Shown here piece after piece: positions 25,663 through 36,011 of a stretch of 54,417 nt of DNA (positions are counted from its first letter, which is position 1; every line of letters begins with the position of its first letter). Under the pieces are notes generated by a model. It did not search any database. It had not been told where the DNA came from and saw only the letters and a list, made by a program, of their open reading frames with translations. The DNA is from Amycolatopsis sp. (lineage in GTDB: Bacteria; Actinomycetota; Actinomycetes; Mycobacteriales; Pseudonocardiaceae), in contig NZ_JAODNM010000016.1 in the NCBI RefSeq assembly GCF_025464955.1, positions 1 through 54,417 on the forward strand, given 5' to 3'. The position numbers and the translations under genes were made by a program.

Positions 25663-26607
25663 ATGATCCGGCACATGGACGTCTACGCCATCGCGATGCG
25701 AAACCGGTTCCGCAATATCACTGTGCGTGAGGGTGTACTACTCCGGGGAGTCACCGGCTGGGGTGAGTTCAGCCCGTTCTGGGACTACTCAGACGTCGAA
25801 AGCGCGCCTTGGCTGGCTTCGGCCGTCGAGGCCAGTGAGCAAGGCTGGCCGGCGCCGGTCCGCGAGCGTGTCGAAATCAACACGACCGTGCCTGTGGTCT
25901 CACCCGAGCGAGCGTACGAGCTGGTGTCGGCCTCAGGCTGCAGGACCGCGAAGGTGAAGGTCGCCGACCCGCGGTCGAAACTGGCCGACGACTGCGAGCG
26001 TGTCGCGGCGGTGCGTGACGCGCTGGGCGCGTCGGGGGCGATCCGCGTGGACGCCAACATGGCGTGGGACGTCGACACCGCGGTGGACGCCATCAAGGCG
26101 CTCGACTCGGCGGCGCGTGGGCTCGAGTACGTCGAGCAGCCGTGCGTGTCGATCGAGGAACTGGCCGCGGTCCGCCGCCGAGTGGCCGTGCGCATCGCCG
26201 CCGACGAATCCATCCGCCGCGCCGAGGACCCGATGAAGGTCGCCGTGGCCGGCGCCGCCGACATCGCGGTGCTGAAGGTCGCGCCGCTCGGCGGGGTGCG
26301 GCGCGCGTTGGAGATCGCCGAGGCGTGCGGGCTGCCGTGTGTGGTGTCGTCGGCGCTGGAAACCAGCGTCGGGCTCGCCGCCGGACTCGCCCTCGCCGGC
26401 GCCCTTCCGGTACTCGACTTCGCATGTGGGCTCGGGACGCTTTCGTTGCTCACCAACGACGTCAGCACTGACACGCTGTCCCCTGTGGACGGTTACCTGC
26501 CCGTCCCCCGGACCGCCCCCGAGCCCGACCTCTTCGCGATGTCAGCGGCCGACGACGTCACCCGGGAACGCTGGCTGACCCGCCTCACCCACGTCCGCGC
26601 CCTCTAA
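25663..26607 (+). CDS. menC: o-Succinylbenzoate synthase
   Basis: 314 residues; ATG 25663, or ATG 25675 (MDVYAIAMRNRFR) which fits homologues equally well. It dehydrates SHCHC to o-succinylbenzoate in menaquinone synthesis. Enolase-superfamily residues are visible: the KVKVADP lysine pair, metal ligands in RVDANMAW, VEQPC and ADES, and the second catalytic Lys in LKVAPLGG. No other men genes are in the window. It ends at a double hairpin shared with the convergent nucleotidyltransferase gene. Confidence 0.93.
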   Translation: MIRHMDVYAIAMRNRFRNITVREGVLLRGVTGWGEFSPFWDYSDVESAPWLASAVEASEQGWPAPVRERVEINTTVPVVSPERAYELVSASGCRTAKVKVADPRSKLADDCERVAAVRDALGASGAIRVDANMAWDVDTAVDAIKALDSAARGLEYVEQPCVSIEELAAVRRRVAVRIAADESIRRAEDPMKVAVAGAADIAVLKVAPLGGVRRALEIAEACGLPCVVSSALETSVGLAAGLALAGALPVLDFACGLGTLSLLTNDVSTDTLSPVDGYLPVPRTAPEPDLFAMSAADDVTRERWLTRLTHVRAL

Positions 26608-26611
26608 AGCG

Positions 26612-26677
26612 GGGCACTTTTGCACAAAAGTGCCCTCGTTGAAAGCTCAACAAGGGCACAAAAGTACAAAAGTGCCC
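26612..26677. terminator. Double-hairpin bidirectional terminator
   Basis: First hairpin: arms 26612-26622 and 26625-26635 (GGGCACTTTTG and its complement). Second: GGGCAC and GTGCCC at 26654-26677 around AAAAGTACAAAA. It lies between the convergent stops of menC and the nucleotidyltransferase gene. Confidence 0.75.
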
Positions 26678-26696
26678 GCTCTGGACGTGCGAGGCG

Positions 26697-27467
26697 TCAG
26701 GCGGGGGTCCAGGAGCGTTGGTGTGCCTGGACGAGCCAGGAGTCGGCCCACTCGGTGTCCGGTCGCACGGGGAGCGGCGACGAGTCGATCAGCTTCTCGA
26801 GCTTGCGCTCCAAGCCGGTCGCGGCCTCCAACGCCTCCGCCTTCGTGTGCCGCCCCTGCCGCAGGTCCCGCAACCAGGTCAGCCACGGCTCGGCGACGGG
26901 CAGCGAGATGCGACCGGTCTCGAGCAGCTCGACGCCCTGGACGCCGAGACGCACCATGTGCATCGCGAACTTCGTGTCGAAGCCGTACTTCTCGATCAGT
27001 TCCGGCCGGTTCGTGCTCGCGCCGCGCAGCCCGAGCATGCGCTGCTGCTGCGCGCGCGAATAACCGAGGAACCGTTGACCCGCCTGGCGCGAAACGATCC
27101 GGTCCGCGTTGTCGAGCAGCTCGCGGCCGAGTTCGGTGATCTCGACGATCTCGTTGTCCGGCACGAACAGCGGCAGCAGCACGGTCGGGTTCCCGGCCAG
27201 CGCCAGCCGCAGCCACTTGCGCAGCGAGTAGACGGTCAGGTCGAGGTCACCGGGCCCGGAGCGGACACCTTCGGGTTGTGTGCGGTAGATGTACTGCTCG
27301 AACCGACGCAGCCCGATGACGTACTCGGGCGGCTCGACGCAGATACCCATCTCGTCGCGGTCGTCCTGGCCGGCGACGGCGGTGCCGTGCAGACCGGAAC
27401 CGACCTGGCACCGCAGGATCATGCCCCGCTCGGCTAGTGCGGCGAACTCCGGGCTGTCGTGTTTCAT
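26697..27467 (-). CDS. Predicted nucleotidyltransferase, YcgL/COG3541 type
   Basis: 256 residues from ATG 27467. The polymerase-beta-like core reads CQVGSGLHGTAVAGQDDRDEMGICVEPP, with the GS and acidic residues expected for metal binding. A helical region with KWLRLALAGNPTVLLPLFVP and a C-terminal segment with KFAMHMVRLGVQGVELLETG follow, as in COG3541 proteins. Substrate is unknown; some relatives sit in RNA repair operons, but no ligase or kinase gene is adjacent here. It stands alone. Confidence 0.85.
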   Translation of the reverse strand: MKHDSPEFAALAERGMILRCQVGSGLHGTAVAGQDDRDEMGICVEPPEYVIGLRRFEQYIYRTQPEGVRSGPGDLDLTVYSLRKWLRLALAGNPTVLLPLFVPDNEIVEITELGRELLDNADRIVSRQAGQRFLGYSRAQQQRMLGLRGASTNRPELIEKYGFDTKFAMHMVRLGVQGVELLETGRISLPVAEPWLTWLRDLRQGRHTKAEALEAATGLERKLEKLIDSSPLPVRPDTEWADSWLVQAHQRSWTPA

Positions 27468-27594
27468 GTGCTCTTTGTACGTGCACCGGCCACCGCCGCG
27501 CATCTGGTTTTCACCGCCTCAGGGACGAAAGTCCGGGTCTCCTCAGGGCCGTTCCCTGATGTGGCCAGGGTCGTCGACCGGCCAAGCTGGTGCC

Positions 27595-27807
27595 ATGACC
27601 AACACCGAGCAGGCCACCACCACCGTCAAGCAGCTCCGCCGCACCCGGGGCGACAAGAAGATGATCTTCGGCGTCTGCGACGGCATCGCCCAGTACCTCG
27701 GCGTCGACGCCAACCTCGTCCGGATCGTCTTCGTGGCAGGCATCTTCGCCGGCATCGCGCTGCCGATCTACGCCGCCGCCTGGATCCTCGTGCCGGAAGA
27801 GGACTGA
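27595..27807 (+). CDS. PspC domain small membrane protein
   Basis: 70 residues from ATG 27595. It is a PspC domain: RTRGDKKMIFGVCDGIAQYLGVDANLVRIVFV, then a membrane span IFAGIALPIYAAAWILVPEE. PspC-type proteins take part in envelope stress responses. No pspA-like gene is nearby. It converges on groEL, with a terminator hairpin between them. Confidence 0.92.
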   Translation: MTNTEQATTTVKQLRRTRGDKKMIFGVCDGIAQYLGVDANLVRIVFVAGIFAGIALPIYAAAWILVPEED

Positions 27808-27870
27808 ACACCGGCTGCCCTCGGACGTGCGTGAAATGCCCGCGAGCGATCGAGAAGCGCACACACGAAG

Positions 27871-27905
27871 AAAGGCCCGGACCGCCGAAGCGGACCGGGC
27901 CTTTC
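27871..27905. terminator. Rho-independent terminator after groEL and pspC-like gene
   Basis: A 15-bp stem with one mismatch (AAAGGCCCGG and CCGGGCCTTT at the base, CGC-CGAA-GCG at the tip). On both strands the stem is followed by T-rich bases, so it should stop transcription from either side. Confidence 0.85.
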
Positions 27906-27942
27906 TTGTTTGGCTACACCTGGCCGAAGCCGGGGGCTGGAC

Positions 27943-29835
<1,893 letters not shown>

Positions 29836-31320
29836 TCAGGTCGACGGAACGACGTGGATCGACGGCGGCGGGGCCTGCACGGACGACTGCGAGGGCGCGT
29901 TCTGCTGGCCGCTCGGGCCGACCGGGATCACCGGTGCGGGTGAGTTGGTCGACTTGCCGCCGCTGGACAGCACGATGATCACCACGACGACCGCGGCGAT
30001 CACCACCACACCGAGCCCGATCCACAGCCACTTGAGGCCGCCACCGCGCTTCGAACCCTGCGAGAACGTGGTCGAGCTGCTCGCCGGAGCCGGCGGACGC
30101 AGACGCACAGGATCCCCAGGCGGGCCGTATCCGGGAGGACCCTGCTGGTACGACGGCATCCCAGGCGGCGGGGTGCCCAGGCCGTAGGGCTGCTGACCCT
30201 GCGGTGGCCCGTAACCGGACGGCGGGCCCTGCGGCGGCATCCCCTGGTGCTGGCCATAGCCCGGCGGCGGACCCTGTGGCTGGCCCTGGTGACCGTATCC
30301 CGGCTGGCCCTGCTGACCTGGTTGCTGACCCGGTTGACCCTGCGGCTGACCTGGCTGTTGTCCCCCGTACGGCTGCATGGAGGCCCCTTCTCCCTGTTGT
30401 CCCGGCGCCCCCTGCGGCGGGCCCTGCTGCGCTGCCGGAGCCGCCCCCGCGGACCCCGGCGGTTTGTCCGACGTGGCCAGCGGGCCCATCGCCCGGCGCG
30501 CCGCGGCGACCATCTCCACACAGCTCGGGTAGCGATCCTTGGGGCTCTTCGACATCCCCTTGCGCACGACCTCGTCGATGGCGTTCGGCAGCGCGACCAC
30601 GCGGGAGATCGACGGCGGTTCGCCGCTGAGATGTCCCTTGATCACGGTCTGCACGTCGCCCTTGAACGGCGGGCTGCCAGTCAGGCAGGCGAACAGGACG
30701 CAGGTCAGCGCGTACTGGTCGGTGCGACCGTCGAGCGGCTCCCCACGCAGGTGCTCAGGCGCGGCGTAGGTCGGTGAGCCGAGGAAGTCGCCACCGCGGG
30801 TGCGGTGCCCGGTGGCGCCGCGGCGAGTCAGCCCGAAGTCCGCGAGGTAGACGTGCTCGCGGGTCGTTTCCTTGCTCGTGACCAGCACGTTCGCCGGTTT
30901 GACGTCGAGGTGCACCAGCCCGCGGTTGTGCAGTGTGTCCAGTGCGTCGGCGACCTGGTCGAGCAGGTTCAACGCGCGCACGGGCGCGATCGGCCCGTCG
31001 GCGATGAGGCTGGCGAGGTCACCGCCGTCGACCATGCGCATGGCGATGTAGAGCATGCCTTCGAGCTCGCCGAAGTCGTAGAGCGGAACGACGTTCGCAT
31101 GGTCGATCGCCGAGGTGTTGCGCGCCTCGTCGACGAACCGTTCGCGGAACTCGGCGTCCGCGCCGAGATGGTCTCCGATGATCTTCAGTGCCACCTTGCG
31201 ACCCAGCCGCACGTCGGTGGCTTTGTACGTCACACTCATGCCGCCCTTGCCGAGCACACCGTCGATCCGGTAGTTGCCCAGCCGGCGACCGGTGAGGTCC
31301 CCCGACACATCGCCTGTCAC
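29836..31320 (-). CDS. Membrane Ser/Thr protein kinase (PknB-like)
   Basis: 494 residues from GTG 31320. Kinase domain about 15-285: glycine loop LGKGGMSVTY, Lys46 in VALKII, catalytic Asp139 in HLDVKPANVL, DFG 161-163, APE 187-189. The usual HRD is HLD, so it is a non-RD kinase and may be regulated differently. A Pro/Gly/Gln-rich linker (about 290-420) leads to one membrane span at about 430-451 and a short 43-residue exterior tail with no PASTA repeats. The ligand-sensing part is therefore minimal. It lies between groEL2 and the AIM24 gene on the same strand. Confidence 0.93.
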   Translation of the reverse strand: MTGDVSGDLTGRRLGNYRIDGVLGKGGMSVTYKATDVRLGRKVALKIIGDHLGADAEFRERFVDEARNTSAIDHANVVPLYDFGELEGMLYIAMRMVDGGDLASLIADGPIAPVRALNLLDQVADALDTLHNRGLVHLDVKPANVLVTSKETTREHVYLADFGLTRRGATGHRTRGGDFLGSPTYAAPEHLRGEPLDGRTDQYALTCVLFACLTGSPPFKGDVQTVIKGHLSGEPPSISRVVALPNAIDEVVRKGMSKSPKDRYPSCVEMVAAARRAMGPLATSDKPPGSAGAAPAAQQGPPQGAPGQQGEGASMQPYGGQQPGQPQGQPGQQPGQQGQPGYGHQGQPQGPPPGYGQHQGMPPQGPPSGYGPPQGQQPYGLGTPPPGMPSYQQGPPGYGPPGDPVRLRPPAPASSSTTFSQGSKRGGGLKWLWIGLGVVVIAAVVVVIIVLSSGGKSTNSPAPVIPVGPSGQQNAPSQSSVQAPPPSIHVVPST

Positions 31321-31414
31321 GCAGCGCAGCCTAACGCCACGGACAAAGTCAGCGGCGCGAAGTGCCGGTATTGAGCGCGGCAGTGTCCCGGTCTTCGGGC
31401 CGAGGTCACGGCGG

Positions 31415-31471
31415 GTGACATGAACGGACCTTTCCTTCGGGAAAACGGGAGAAAAGGTCCGTTCATGTCAC
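31415..31471. terminator. Long hairpin with 19-bp perfect arms
   Basis: Arms 31415-31433 and 31453-31471 are exact reverse complements (begin GTGACATGAACGGACC). The loop carries a smaller TTCC/GGGAA fold. The right arm contains the stop codon of the AIM24-like gene, so the hairpin forms right at the end of its message. Confidence 0.85.
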
Positions 31472-32109
31472 TTTGCGCCACGGCTCGATGCTTCGATCCG
31501 GCGTTTACGCGCTTGCACCAGGACTGTGCCCGGACCGGCGAAGTCGAGGGCGAGGCCGTCCCCTGAGCGCACGGACTGGGGCCCGGACGGGTCCACGGCA
31601 CGCAGGCGGCACTGGACGGAGTCCGGGTACGCGAGCAGGAAGTCCGGCCGAACGGTGACGAGCTCGCCAGGCGCCAACTCGAAGGCGTCGACGGGTCCCG
31701 CGGCGGCGAGGACGAGCTGGCCCATGCCGATGTAGTGCTCGAGAAAGCCGACATCGCCGCCGAAGAGCTGCTTCAGCGGCTGCCAGCCCGGGTCGGGCCG
31801 GACCGTCGGCGGCCGGACGAGGATCGCGCTCGGCACGACGGACCAGCCGGTCTTGCCGTCGAACTCCAGCGGATAGACGTCACCGGCGTGGGACGGCGCG
31901 AAGTCGATCCAGCCGCCCTCCGCCGGGGCGTTGAACACCGAGGGCAGGCCACGGCCGTGCGCCCGGACGCCGCCACGGGCCGGTGGCGTCTCCACCACCC
32001 CGAAACTGCTCGCCAACATCGTGTCCGCCAAAGCCTGGACCGCCTCGCCTGGCGACAGCAGCACGCGCGCGACCCCGAAGGTCGGCGCGTGCCTGGTCTG
32101 CACCTGCAT
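31468..32109 (-). CDS. AIM24 family protein
   Basis: 213 residues from ATG 32109, with GGGGAG upstream. It has the AIM24 beta-rich pattern: MQVQTRHAPTFGVARVLLSPGEAV, FVE-like turn ASSFGVVE, and LEHYIGMGQLVLAAAGPVDAFELAPGELVTVRPDFLLAY. The family name comes from a yeast mitochondrial protein; bacterial function is unknown. Its stop lies in the arm of the hairpin at 31415-31471. It is divergent from moeA. Confidence 0.85.
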   Translation of the reverse strand: MQVQTRHAPTFGVARVLLSPGEAVQALADTMLASSFGVVETPPARGGVRAHGRGLPSVFNAPAEGGWIDFAPSHAGDVYPLEFDGKTGWSVVPSAILVRPPTVRPDPGWQPLKQLFGGDVGFLEHYIGMGQLVLAAAGPVDAFELAPGELVTVRPDFLLAYPDSVQCRLRAVDPSGPQSVRSGDGLALDFAGPGTVLVQARKRRIEASSRGAK

Positions 32110-32182
32110 GAAATCTCCCCTTACAACGCTGTCAAGCGGCCAGAGTCTCGCATGACGGGGGCCGGCAGGCAGGATGGTCGGT

Positions 32183-33400
32183 GTGATCTCCGTCGATGAG
32201 CACCGCCAAGCCGTGACCGCCCTGCTTCCCGTCGCCCCGCCCGTGGCACTGCCGCTCGCCGACTGCGCGGGGCTGGTGCTCGCCGAGGACGTCCGGGCAG
32301 GGGTATCGCTGCCGCCGTTCGACAACTCCGCGATGGACGGGTTCGCCGTACGCGCCGAGGACGTCGCCGGCGCGAGTGTCGAGCACCCCGTCAAGTTGCC
32401 GATCGCCAACGACATCCCCGCAGGTCGCCTCGACGTCACCGGCCTCGAGCCGGGCACCGCGCACCGGATCATGACCGGCGCGCCGATGCCGCCCGGCGCG
32501 GACAGCGTGGTGATGGTCGAGGACACGACCTCCAGCCGCACCGAAGACAGCTGGGACGTGTGGATCACCGCGGCGACCGAGCCGGGCACGCACCTGCGGC
32601 ACACCGGCGAGGACGTCGTGGCGGGCACCGTCGCGCTGACCCGCGGCACCGTGCTCGGACACGCTCAGCTGGGGCTGGCCGCCGCGTGCGGGCTGGACGA
32701 GCTGCGTGTCCATCGGCCGCTCAGGGTGGTCGTCGCGTCCACCGGCTCGGAGCTGGTCGTCGCGCCGGAGCCGTTGCGGCACGGGCAGATCTACGAGTCG
32801 AACGCGGTCATGCTGGCCGCCGCGATCCGCGGGCTCGGCTGCGAGGTCGAGATCGTGCGCAGCGTGGTCGACGACGTCGACGAGTTCTCCGCCGCGCTCG
32901 TACCGAAGCTCGCCGACGCCGACCTGCTGATCACCTCCGGCGGCGTCAGCGCGGGCGCGTACGAGGTCGTCAAGGACGCCCTGACCGGCGCGGGCGTCGA
33001 GTTCCGCAAAGTCGCGATCCAGCCGGGCGGGCCGCAGGGCTTCGGGCGCTGGCACGGGGTGCCGGTCATCACCCTGCCCGGGAACCCGGTGAGCGTGCTG
33101 GTGTCGTTCGAGGTCTTCGTCCGGCCGGCGCTGCTGACCGCGCTCGGCCACACCGACGTCGACAGGCACCGCGTGCGCGCCACGCTGACGGAGTCGATGA
33201 ACTCGCCCGCCGGCCGCCGCCAGTTCCGGCGCGGCTTCTACACGCCGACCGAAGGCCAGGTCACCGGCATCGTCGGCCCGCGAGGCGGCCCCGGTTCCCA
33301 CCTGCTCGCCGCGTTCACCCAGGCCAACTGCCTGATCGAGCTGCCGGAAGGCGTCAGCGAAGTCGACAAGGGCGACGAGGTCGACGTCTTGCTGCTCTAA
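32183..33400 (+). CDS. moeA: Molybdopterin molybdenumtransferase MoeA
   Basis: About 405 residues from GTG 32183 (VISVDEHRQAV); ATG 32174 three codons upstream is equally possible. It inserts molybdenum into adenylated molybdopterin. Signatures: FDNSAMDGFAVRAEDV, ITSGGVSAGAYEVVKD and LPGNPVSVLVSFEVFVRP, with the C-terminal beta-barrel domain. In M. tuberculosis moeA2 (Rv0438c) lies between psd and groEL2, the same order as here. It converges on the MFS gene with a 4-base overlap. Confidence 0.95.
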   Translation: MISVDEHRQAVTALLPVAPPVALPLADCAGLVLAEDVRAGVSLPPFDNSAMDGFAVRAEDVAGASVEHPVKLPIANDIPAGRLDVTGLEPGTAHRIMTGAPMPPGADSVVMVEDTTSSRTEDSWDVWITAATEPGTHLRHTGEDVVAGTVALTRGTVLGHAQLGLAAACGLDELRVHRPLRVVVASTGSELVVAPEPLRHGQIYESNAVMLAAAIRGLGCEVEIVRSVVDDVDEFSAALVPKLADADLLITSGGVSAGAYEVVKDALTGAGVEFRKVAIQPGGPQGFGRWHGVPVITLPGNPVSVLVSFEVFVRPALLTALGHTDVDRHRVRATLTESMNSPAGRRQFRRGFYTPTEGQVTGIVGPRGGPGSHLLAAFTQANCLIELPEGVSEVDKGDEVDVLLL

Positions 33401-34635
33401 CGACTCGGGAAGTCGCGAAGCGGGCGGAGGCGGCTGGCCAGCAGGATGCAGACGGCCAGCACCTGCACGCCGGCCATGATCCAGATCGTCTCGCGGACGC
33501 CGAGCACCGAGCCGAGGGCACCGGCGAGCACCCCGCCCAGCGGAATCATGCTGTAGTTGACGACAGCCGTGCACGACGTGACCCGGCCAAGCAGCTCCGG
33601 CGGGCAGTACTGCTGGCGGAACGTCGTCGTGAGGATGTTGGACGTGCAGACCCCGAGGCCGATGGCGAAGATGCCGGCGACGAAGAACACGAGCCCGGCG
33701 CCGGACCGGGTAAGCCCGAGCAGCCCCAGCAGCGGCGCGGCGAGGACCTCGCTGAGCACCATCGTCCGTGCGGTGCCGAAACGGCGGGCGAGCCTGCCGG
33801 ACACCATCGCCGCCGCGACACCGCCGATCTGGCCGAGCGCGAGCGTGATTCCGGCCGCACCCGGCGAGACGCCGACGTCACGCACGAGGAACACCACCGC
33901 GATCGCGCTGAGCCCGGCCAGTGCGATGTTCGACGTGGCGCTGAAGCACGCGAGCACCCGCAAGTAGGGATCACCGAAGACGAACCTCAGTCCGTCGGCC
34001 ATCTCGCTGCGAAGCCGCCGCCGCGGACCGACACCGCGCCGAGCCCCGCTCGTACTCAGGGAACGCAGGCACAGCGCGGAAACGACGAAACTGAGCGCGT
34101 CGGCCAGCACTCCGGACACCGCGCCGAAGGCTTGCGCGATCAGCCCGGCGATCCCCGGCCCGACGACGTCGGCGGTGGACTCGCTGCCCTGCAACCACGC
34201 GTTGGCGCCCGGCAGCTGTTCGCTGTCCACAAGGGACGGAAGGTACGAGCGGTAGGCCGTACCGAAGAAGACTTTCGCGCAGCCGCCGAGGAAAGCCGCG
34301 GCCAGCAACTGCGCCACGGTCAGCACCCCGAACCACGCGGTGATCGGCACACTCACGAATACGGTGAACGACGCGGCGTCGGCGACCAGCATCACCGGGC
34401 GCTGCGGCAGCCTGTCCACCCACGCGCCGGCCGGGAGGCCGAGCAGCAGCCACGGCAGCCAGGCCGTCGCGGTCAGCACGGCGACAGTGAACGTGCTCGC
34501 CTGCAACGTCACGACCGCGACCAGCGGCAACGCGACACTCGCGACGCTGCTGCCGAGCAGGCTGGTCGTCTCGCCGATCCAGAGCCGCCGGAAGTCACGC
34601 CCGGCCAGGAGCCCAGCGACGCGGGTCGTCGTCAC
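33397..34635 (-). CDS. MFS exporter, 12 spans (EntS/MFS_3 type)
   Basis: 412 residues from GTG 34635, which overlaps the stop of the arsR gene (GTGA). About twelve hydrophobic spans are visible, with a MFS loop GAWVDRLPQRPVML after span 2 and GRLARRFGTARTMVL after span 8. It begins DFRRLWIGETTSLLGSSVA, common in macrolide/siderophore exporters of this group. It should export a small molecule whose presence is sensed by the ArsR protein. Substrate unknown. Confidence 0.9.
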   Translation of the reverse strand: MTTTRVAGLLAGRDFRRLWIGETTSLLGSSVASVALPLVAVVTLQASTFTVAVLTATAWLPWLLLGLPAGAWVDRLPQRPVMLVADAASFTVFVSVPITAWFGVLTVAQLLAAAFLGGCAKVFFGTAYRSYLPSLVDSEQLPGANAWLQGSESTADVVGPGIAGLIAQAFGAVSGVLADALSFVVSALCLRSLSTSGARRGVGPRRRLRSEMADGLRFVFGDPYLRVLACFSATSNIALAGLSAIAVVFLVRDVGVSPGAAGITLALGQIGGVAAAMVSGRLARRFGTARTMVLSEVLAAPLLGLLGLTRSGAGLVFFVAGIFAIGLGVCTSNILTTTFRQQYCPPELLGRVTSCTAVVNYSMIPLGGVLAGALGSVLGVRETIWIMAGVQVLAVCILLASRLRPLRDFPSR

Positions 34636-35195
34636 GGCTGCCCAGGCGCACCGAATGCCGACAAGTAGACCGGCTCACGCTCCTGACCGTCGTCGAGCTT
34701 GTCGCGGTCACCGAAGCGCGCATACAGGGCGATGAGCTCCTGTCCGAGTTCGTTCAGTTCACCAGGCGAAAGATGCACCCACCTCCCCACGAGATAGGCC
34801 GAGTCGAGCCACTCGTCGCGGTAACTGCCACGGTTGGCCAACCAGGCCCTGGCCATGCTCGCGTCGTGCTCGATGTCGAGGGACTCGGCCGCGAACGCCG
34901 CCGGATCGTCGCGGAAGTCCAGCGTGGACCACCTCGTCCCGGCCGAAACCCGCTGCCACCAGTGCTCGCGCCGGTCCTTCGCCAACTCCGGCACCTCTTC
35001 GACGAGTTCGCTCTCGGCCAGCACTTTCAGGTGATGGCTGACGTTGCCGACGGCTTGCCCGGTGCGCTCGGCCAGCAGGCTCACCGTCGACGGGCCGTGC
35101 ACCTTCAGCACGTCGAGCAGGCGCCGCCGCAGCGGATGCGACATCGCCGCCAGCACCTTCGAGTCCTTGATTTCCCGTACGCCGCGTTCGACCAT
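34632..35195 (-). CDS. ArsR-type repressor of the MFS exporter
   Basis: 187 residues from ATG 35195. Winged helix in the first 90 residues: AAMSHPLRRRLLDVLKVHGPSTVSLLAERTGQAVGNVSHHLKVLAESELV. No metal-binding Cys motif is seen, so a non-metal signal is likely. The longer C-terminal part (WWQRVSAGTRW onward) fits the MFS-linked subgroup. It is translated in overlap with the exporter. The start is only 7 bases after a -10 box, so the message is probably leaderless. An operator overlaps the promoter. Confidence 0.92.
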   Translation of the reverse strand: MVERGVREIKDSKVLAAMSHPLRRRLLDVLKVHGPSTVSLLAERTGQAVGNVSHHLKVLAESELVEEVPELAKDRREHWWQRVSAGTRWSTLDFRDDPAAFAAESLDIEHDASMARAWLANRGSYRDEWLDSAYLVGRWVHLSPGELNELGQELIALYARFGDRDKLDDGQEREPVYLSAFGAPGQP

Positions 35196-35202
35196 GCACC
35201 TC

Positions 35203-35231
35203 AGGTTAGATGCACAAGAGTTGTTGTGCAA
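35203..35231 (-). promoter_or_regulatory. arsR promoter with overlapping operator
   Basis: On the minus strand: -35 TTGCAC (35231-35226), 17-base spacer, -10 TAACCT (35208-35203), then 7 bases to the ATG. A perfect inverted repeat TGCACAA-N6-TTGTGCA (35211-35230) fills the space between -35 and -10, ideal for autorepression by the ArsR protein. Confidence 0.75.
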
Positions 35232-35276
35232 TGAGTCTTGTCCATCCGCTCCGCAGGGTCGCCGTACGCTGGGCGC

Positions 35277-35570
35277 ATGAGCGTTCTTTCGTGGATCGTC
35301 TTCGGCGCCATTGCCGGCTGGGCGGCCAACCTGGTGGTCGGCGGCTCCGATCGCCGCAGGCAGGGCTGCCTGGTCAGCATCCTGGTCGGGGTGGTCGGCG
35401 CGGCGCTGGGCGGCCTGCTCTACCGGTGGATCACCGGGCAGCAGAAGGACTGGGGATTCAACTTCCCCAGCTTCGGCGTCGCCGTGCTCGGCGCTGTCGT
35501 CCTGCTGGCCGTCGTGCGGATCGCCGTCGGCATCGGCGGCCGGAACAAGCGCTCACGTGACCGCTTGTAA
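35277..35570 (+). CDS. GlsB/YeaQ/YmgE family small membrane protein
   Basis: 97 residues from ATG 35277. Three glycine-rich membrane spans: SWIVFGAIAGWAANLVVGG, ILVGVVGAALGGLLY and VAVLGAVVLLAVVRIAVG. This is the transglycosylase-associated protein family, often stress-induced; the reaction is unknown. TACGCT at 35265-35270 lies 6 bases before the ATG and no ribosome site is seen, so the message is probably leaderless. Confidence 0.9.
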   Translation: MSVLSWIVFGAIAGWAANLVVGGSDRRRQGCLVSILVGVVGAALGGLLYRWITGQQKDWGFNFPSFGVAVLGAVVLLAVVRIAVGIGGRNKRSRDRL

Positions 35571-35625
35571 CTTTTCTCGGACGAACGGTGATCAAGAGCG
35601 GTTTTCCGACTAAAGTAGGCGCTTC

Positions 35626-35796
35626 TCAGCAGCCAGATCCCGTGGCCGGGTGCGTGTGTCTCGTCGGGGGAGACACACGCACCCGGCCCGTCCACCAAGC
35701 CAGGCCGATAGCCGGTTCGGGCACGCTGAGGATGTCCTGCCGCCAGGCGCGAAGCAGTTCACCGAGGCGATCCGCCTCCGTTGAACAGGCTTGCAT
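35626..35796 (-). CDS. Possible small protein gene
   Basis: 56 residues (MQACSTEADRLGELL, then LRAWRQDILSVPEP). AAGGAGG lies 6 bases before ATG 35796, one of the best ribosome sites in the window, which is the main support. The second half of the frame runs through the 19-bp hairpin at 35644-35688, so the protein may be real with a hairpin at its end, or a leader-type peptide. No family recognised. Confidence 0.4.
   Translation of the reverse strand: MQACSTEADRLGELLRAWRQDILSVPEPAIGLAWWTGRVRVSPPTRHTHPATGSGC
35644..35688. terminator. Hairpin with 19-bp perfect arms and 7-base loop
   Basis: Arms 35644-35662 and 35670-35688 (begin GGCCGGGTGCGTGTGTCTC) are exact complements. It follows the glsB-like gene on the plus strand and ends the possible small gene on the minus strand. 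No T-run follows, so termination would rely on the stem alone. Confidence 0.7.
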
Positions 35797-36011
35797 CGGC
35801 GCCTCCTTCAAGTGGACAACAAACGTGACTACCCAGCGTTATCGCGATTTTCGACGTTCCGTTACCTTTTTGTGGCCTATTCCACCCTTGGCGGTAGCGC
35901 CCACGCGGGGTAATGGGGCGGATCACCCAACCGCCACACCGGTTCGACGCGGCTGGCGGTAGCTTGGTGCGGCCATCACCACTACCCACGACTGCGGGGA
36001 ACCCGAAGACC

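Noticed and set aside
22768..26607. Antibiotic biosynthesis cluster suggested by the SARP regulator
   Set aside because: No PKS, NRPS, terpene, lanthipeptide or tailoring genes lie next to it.
35588..35962. Plus-strand frame of 124 codons before psd
   Set aside because: It crosses the 19-bp hairpin, lacks a ribosome site and has no protein-like pattern.
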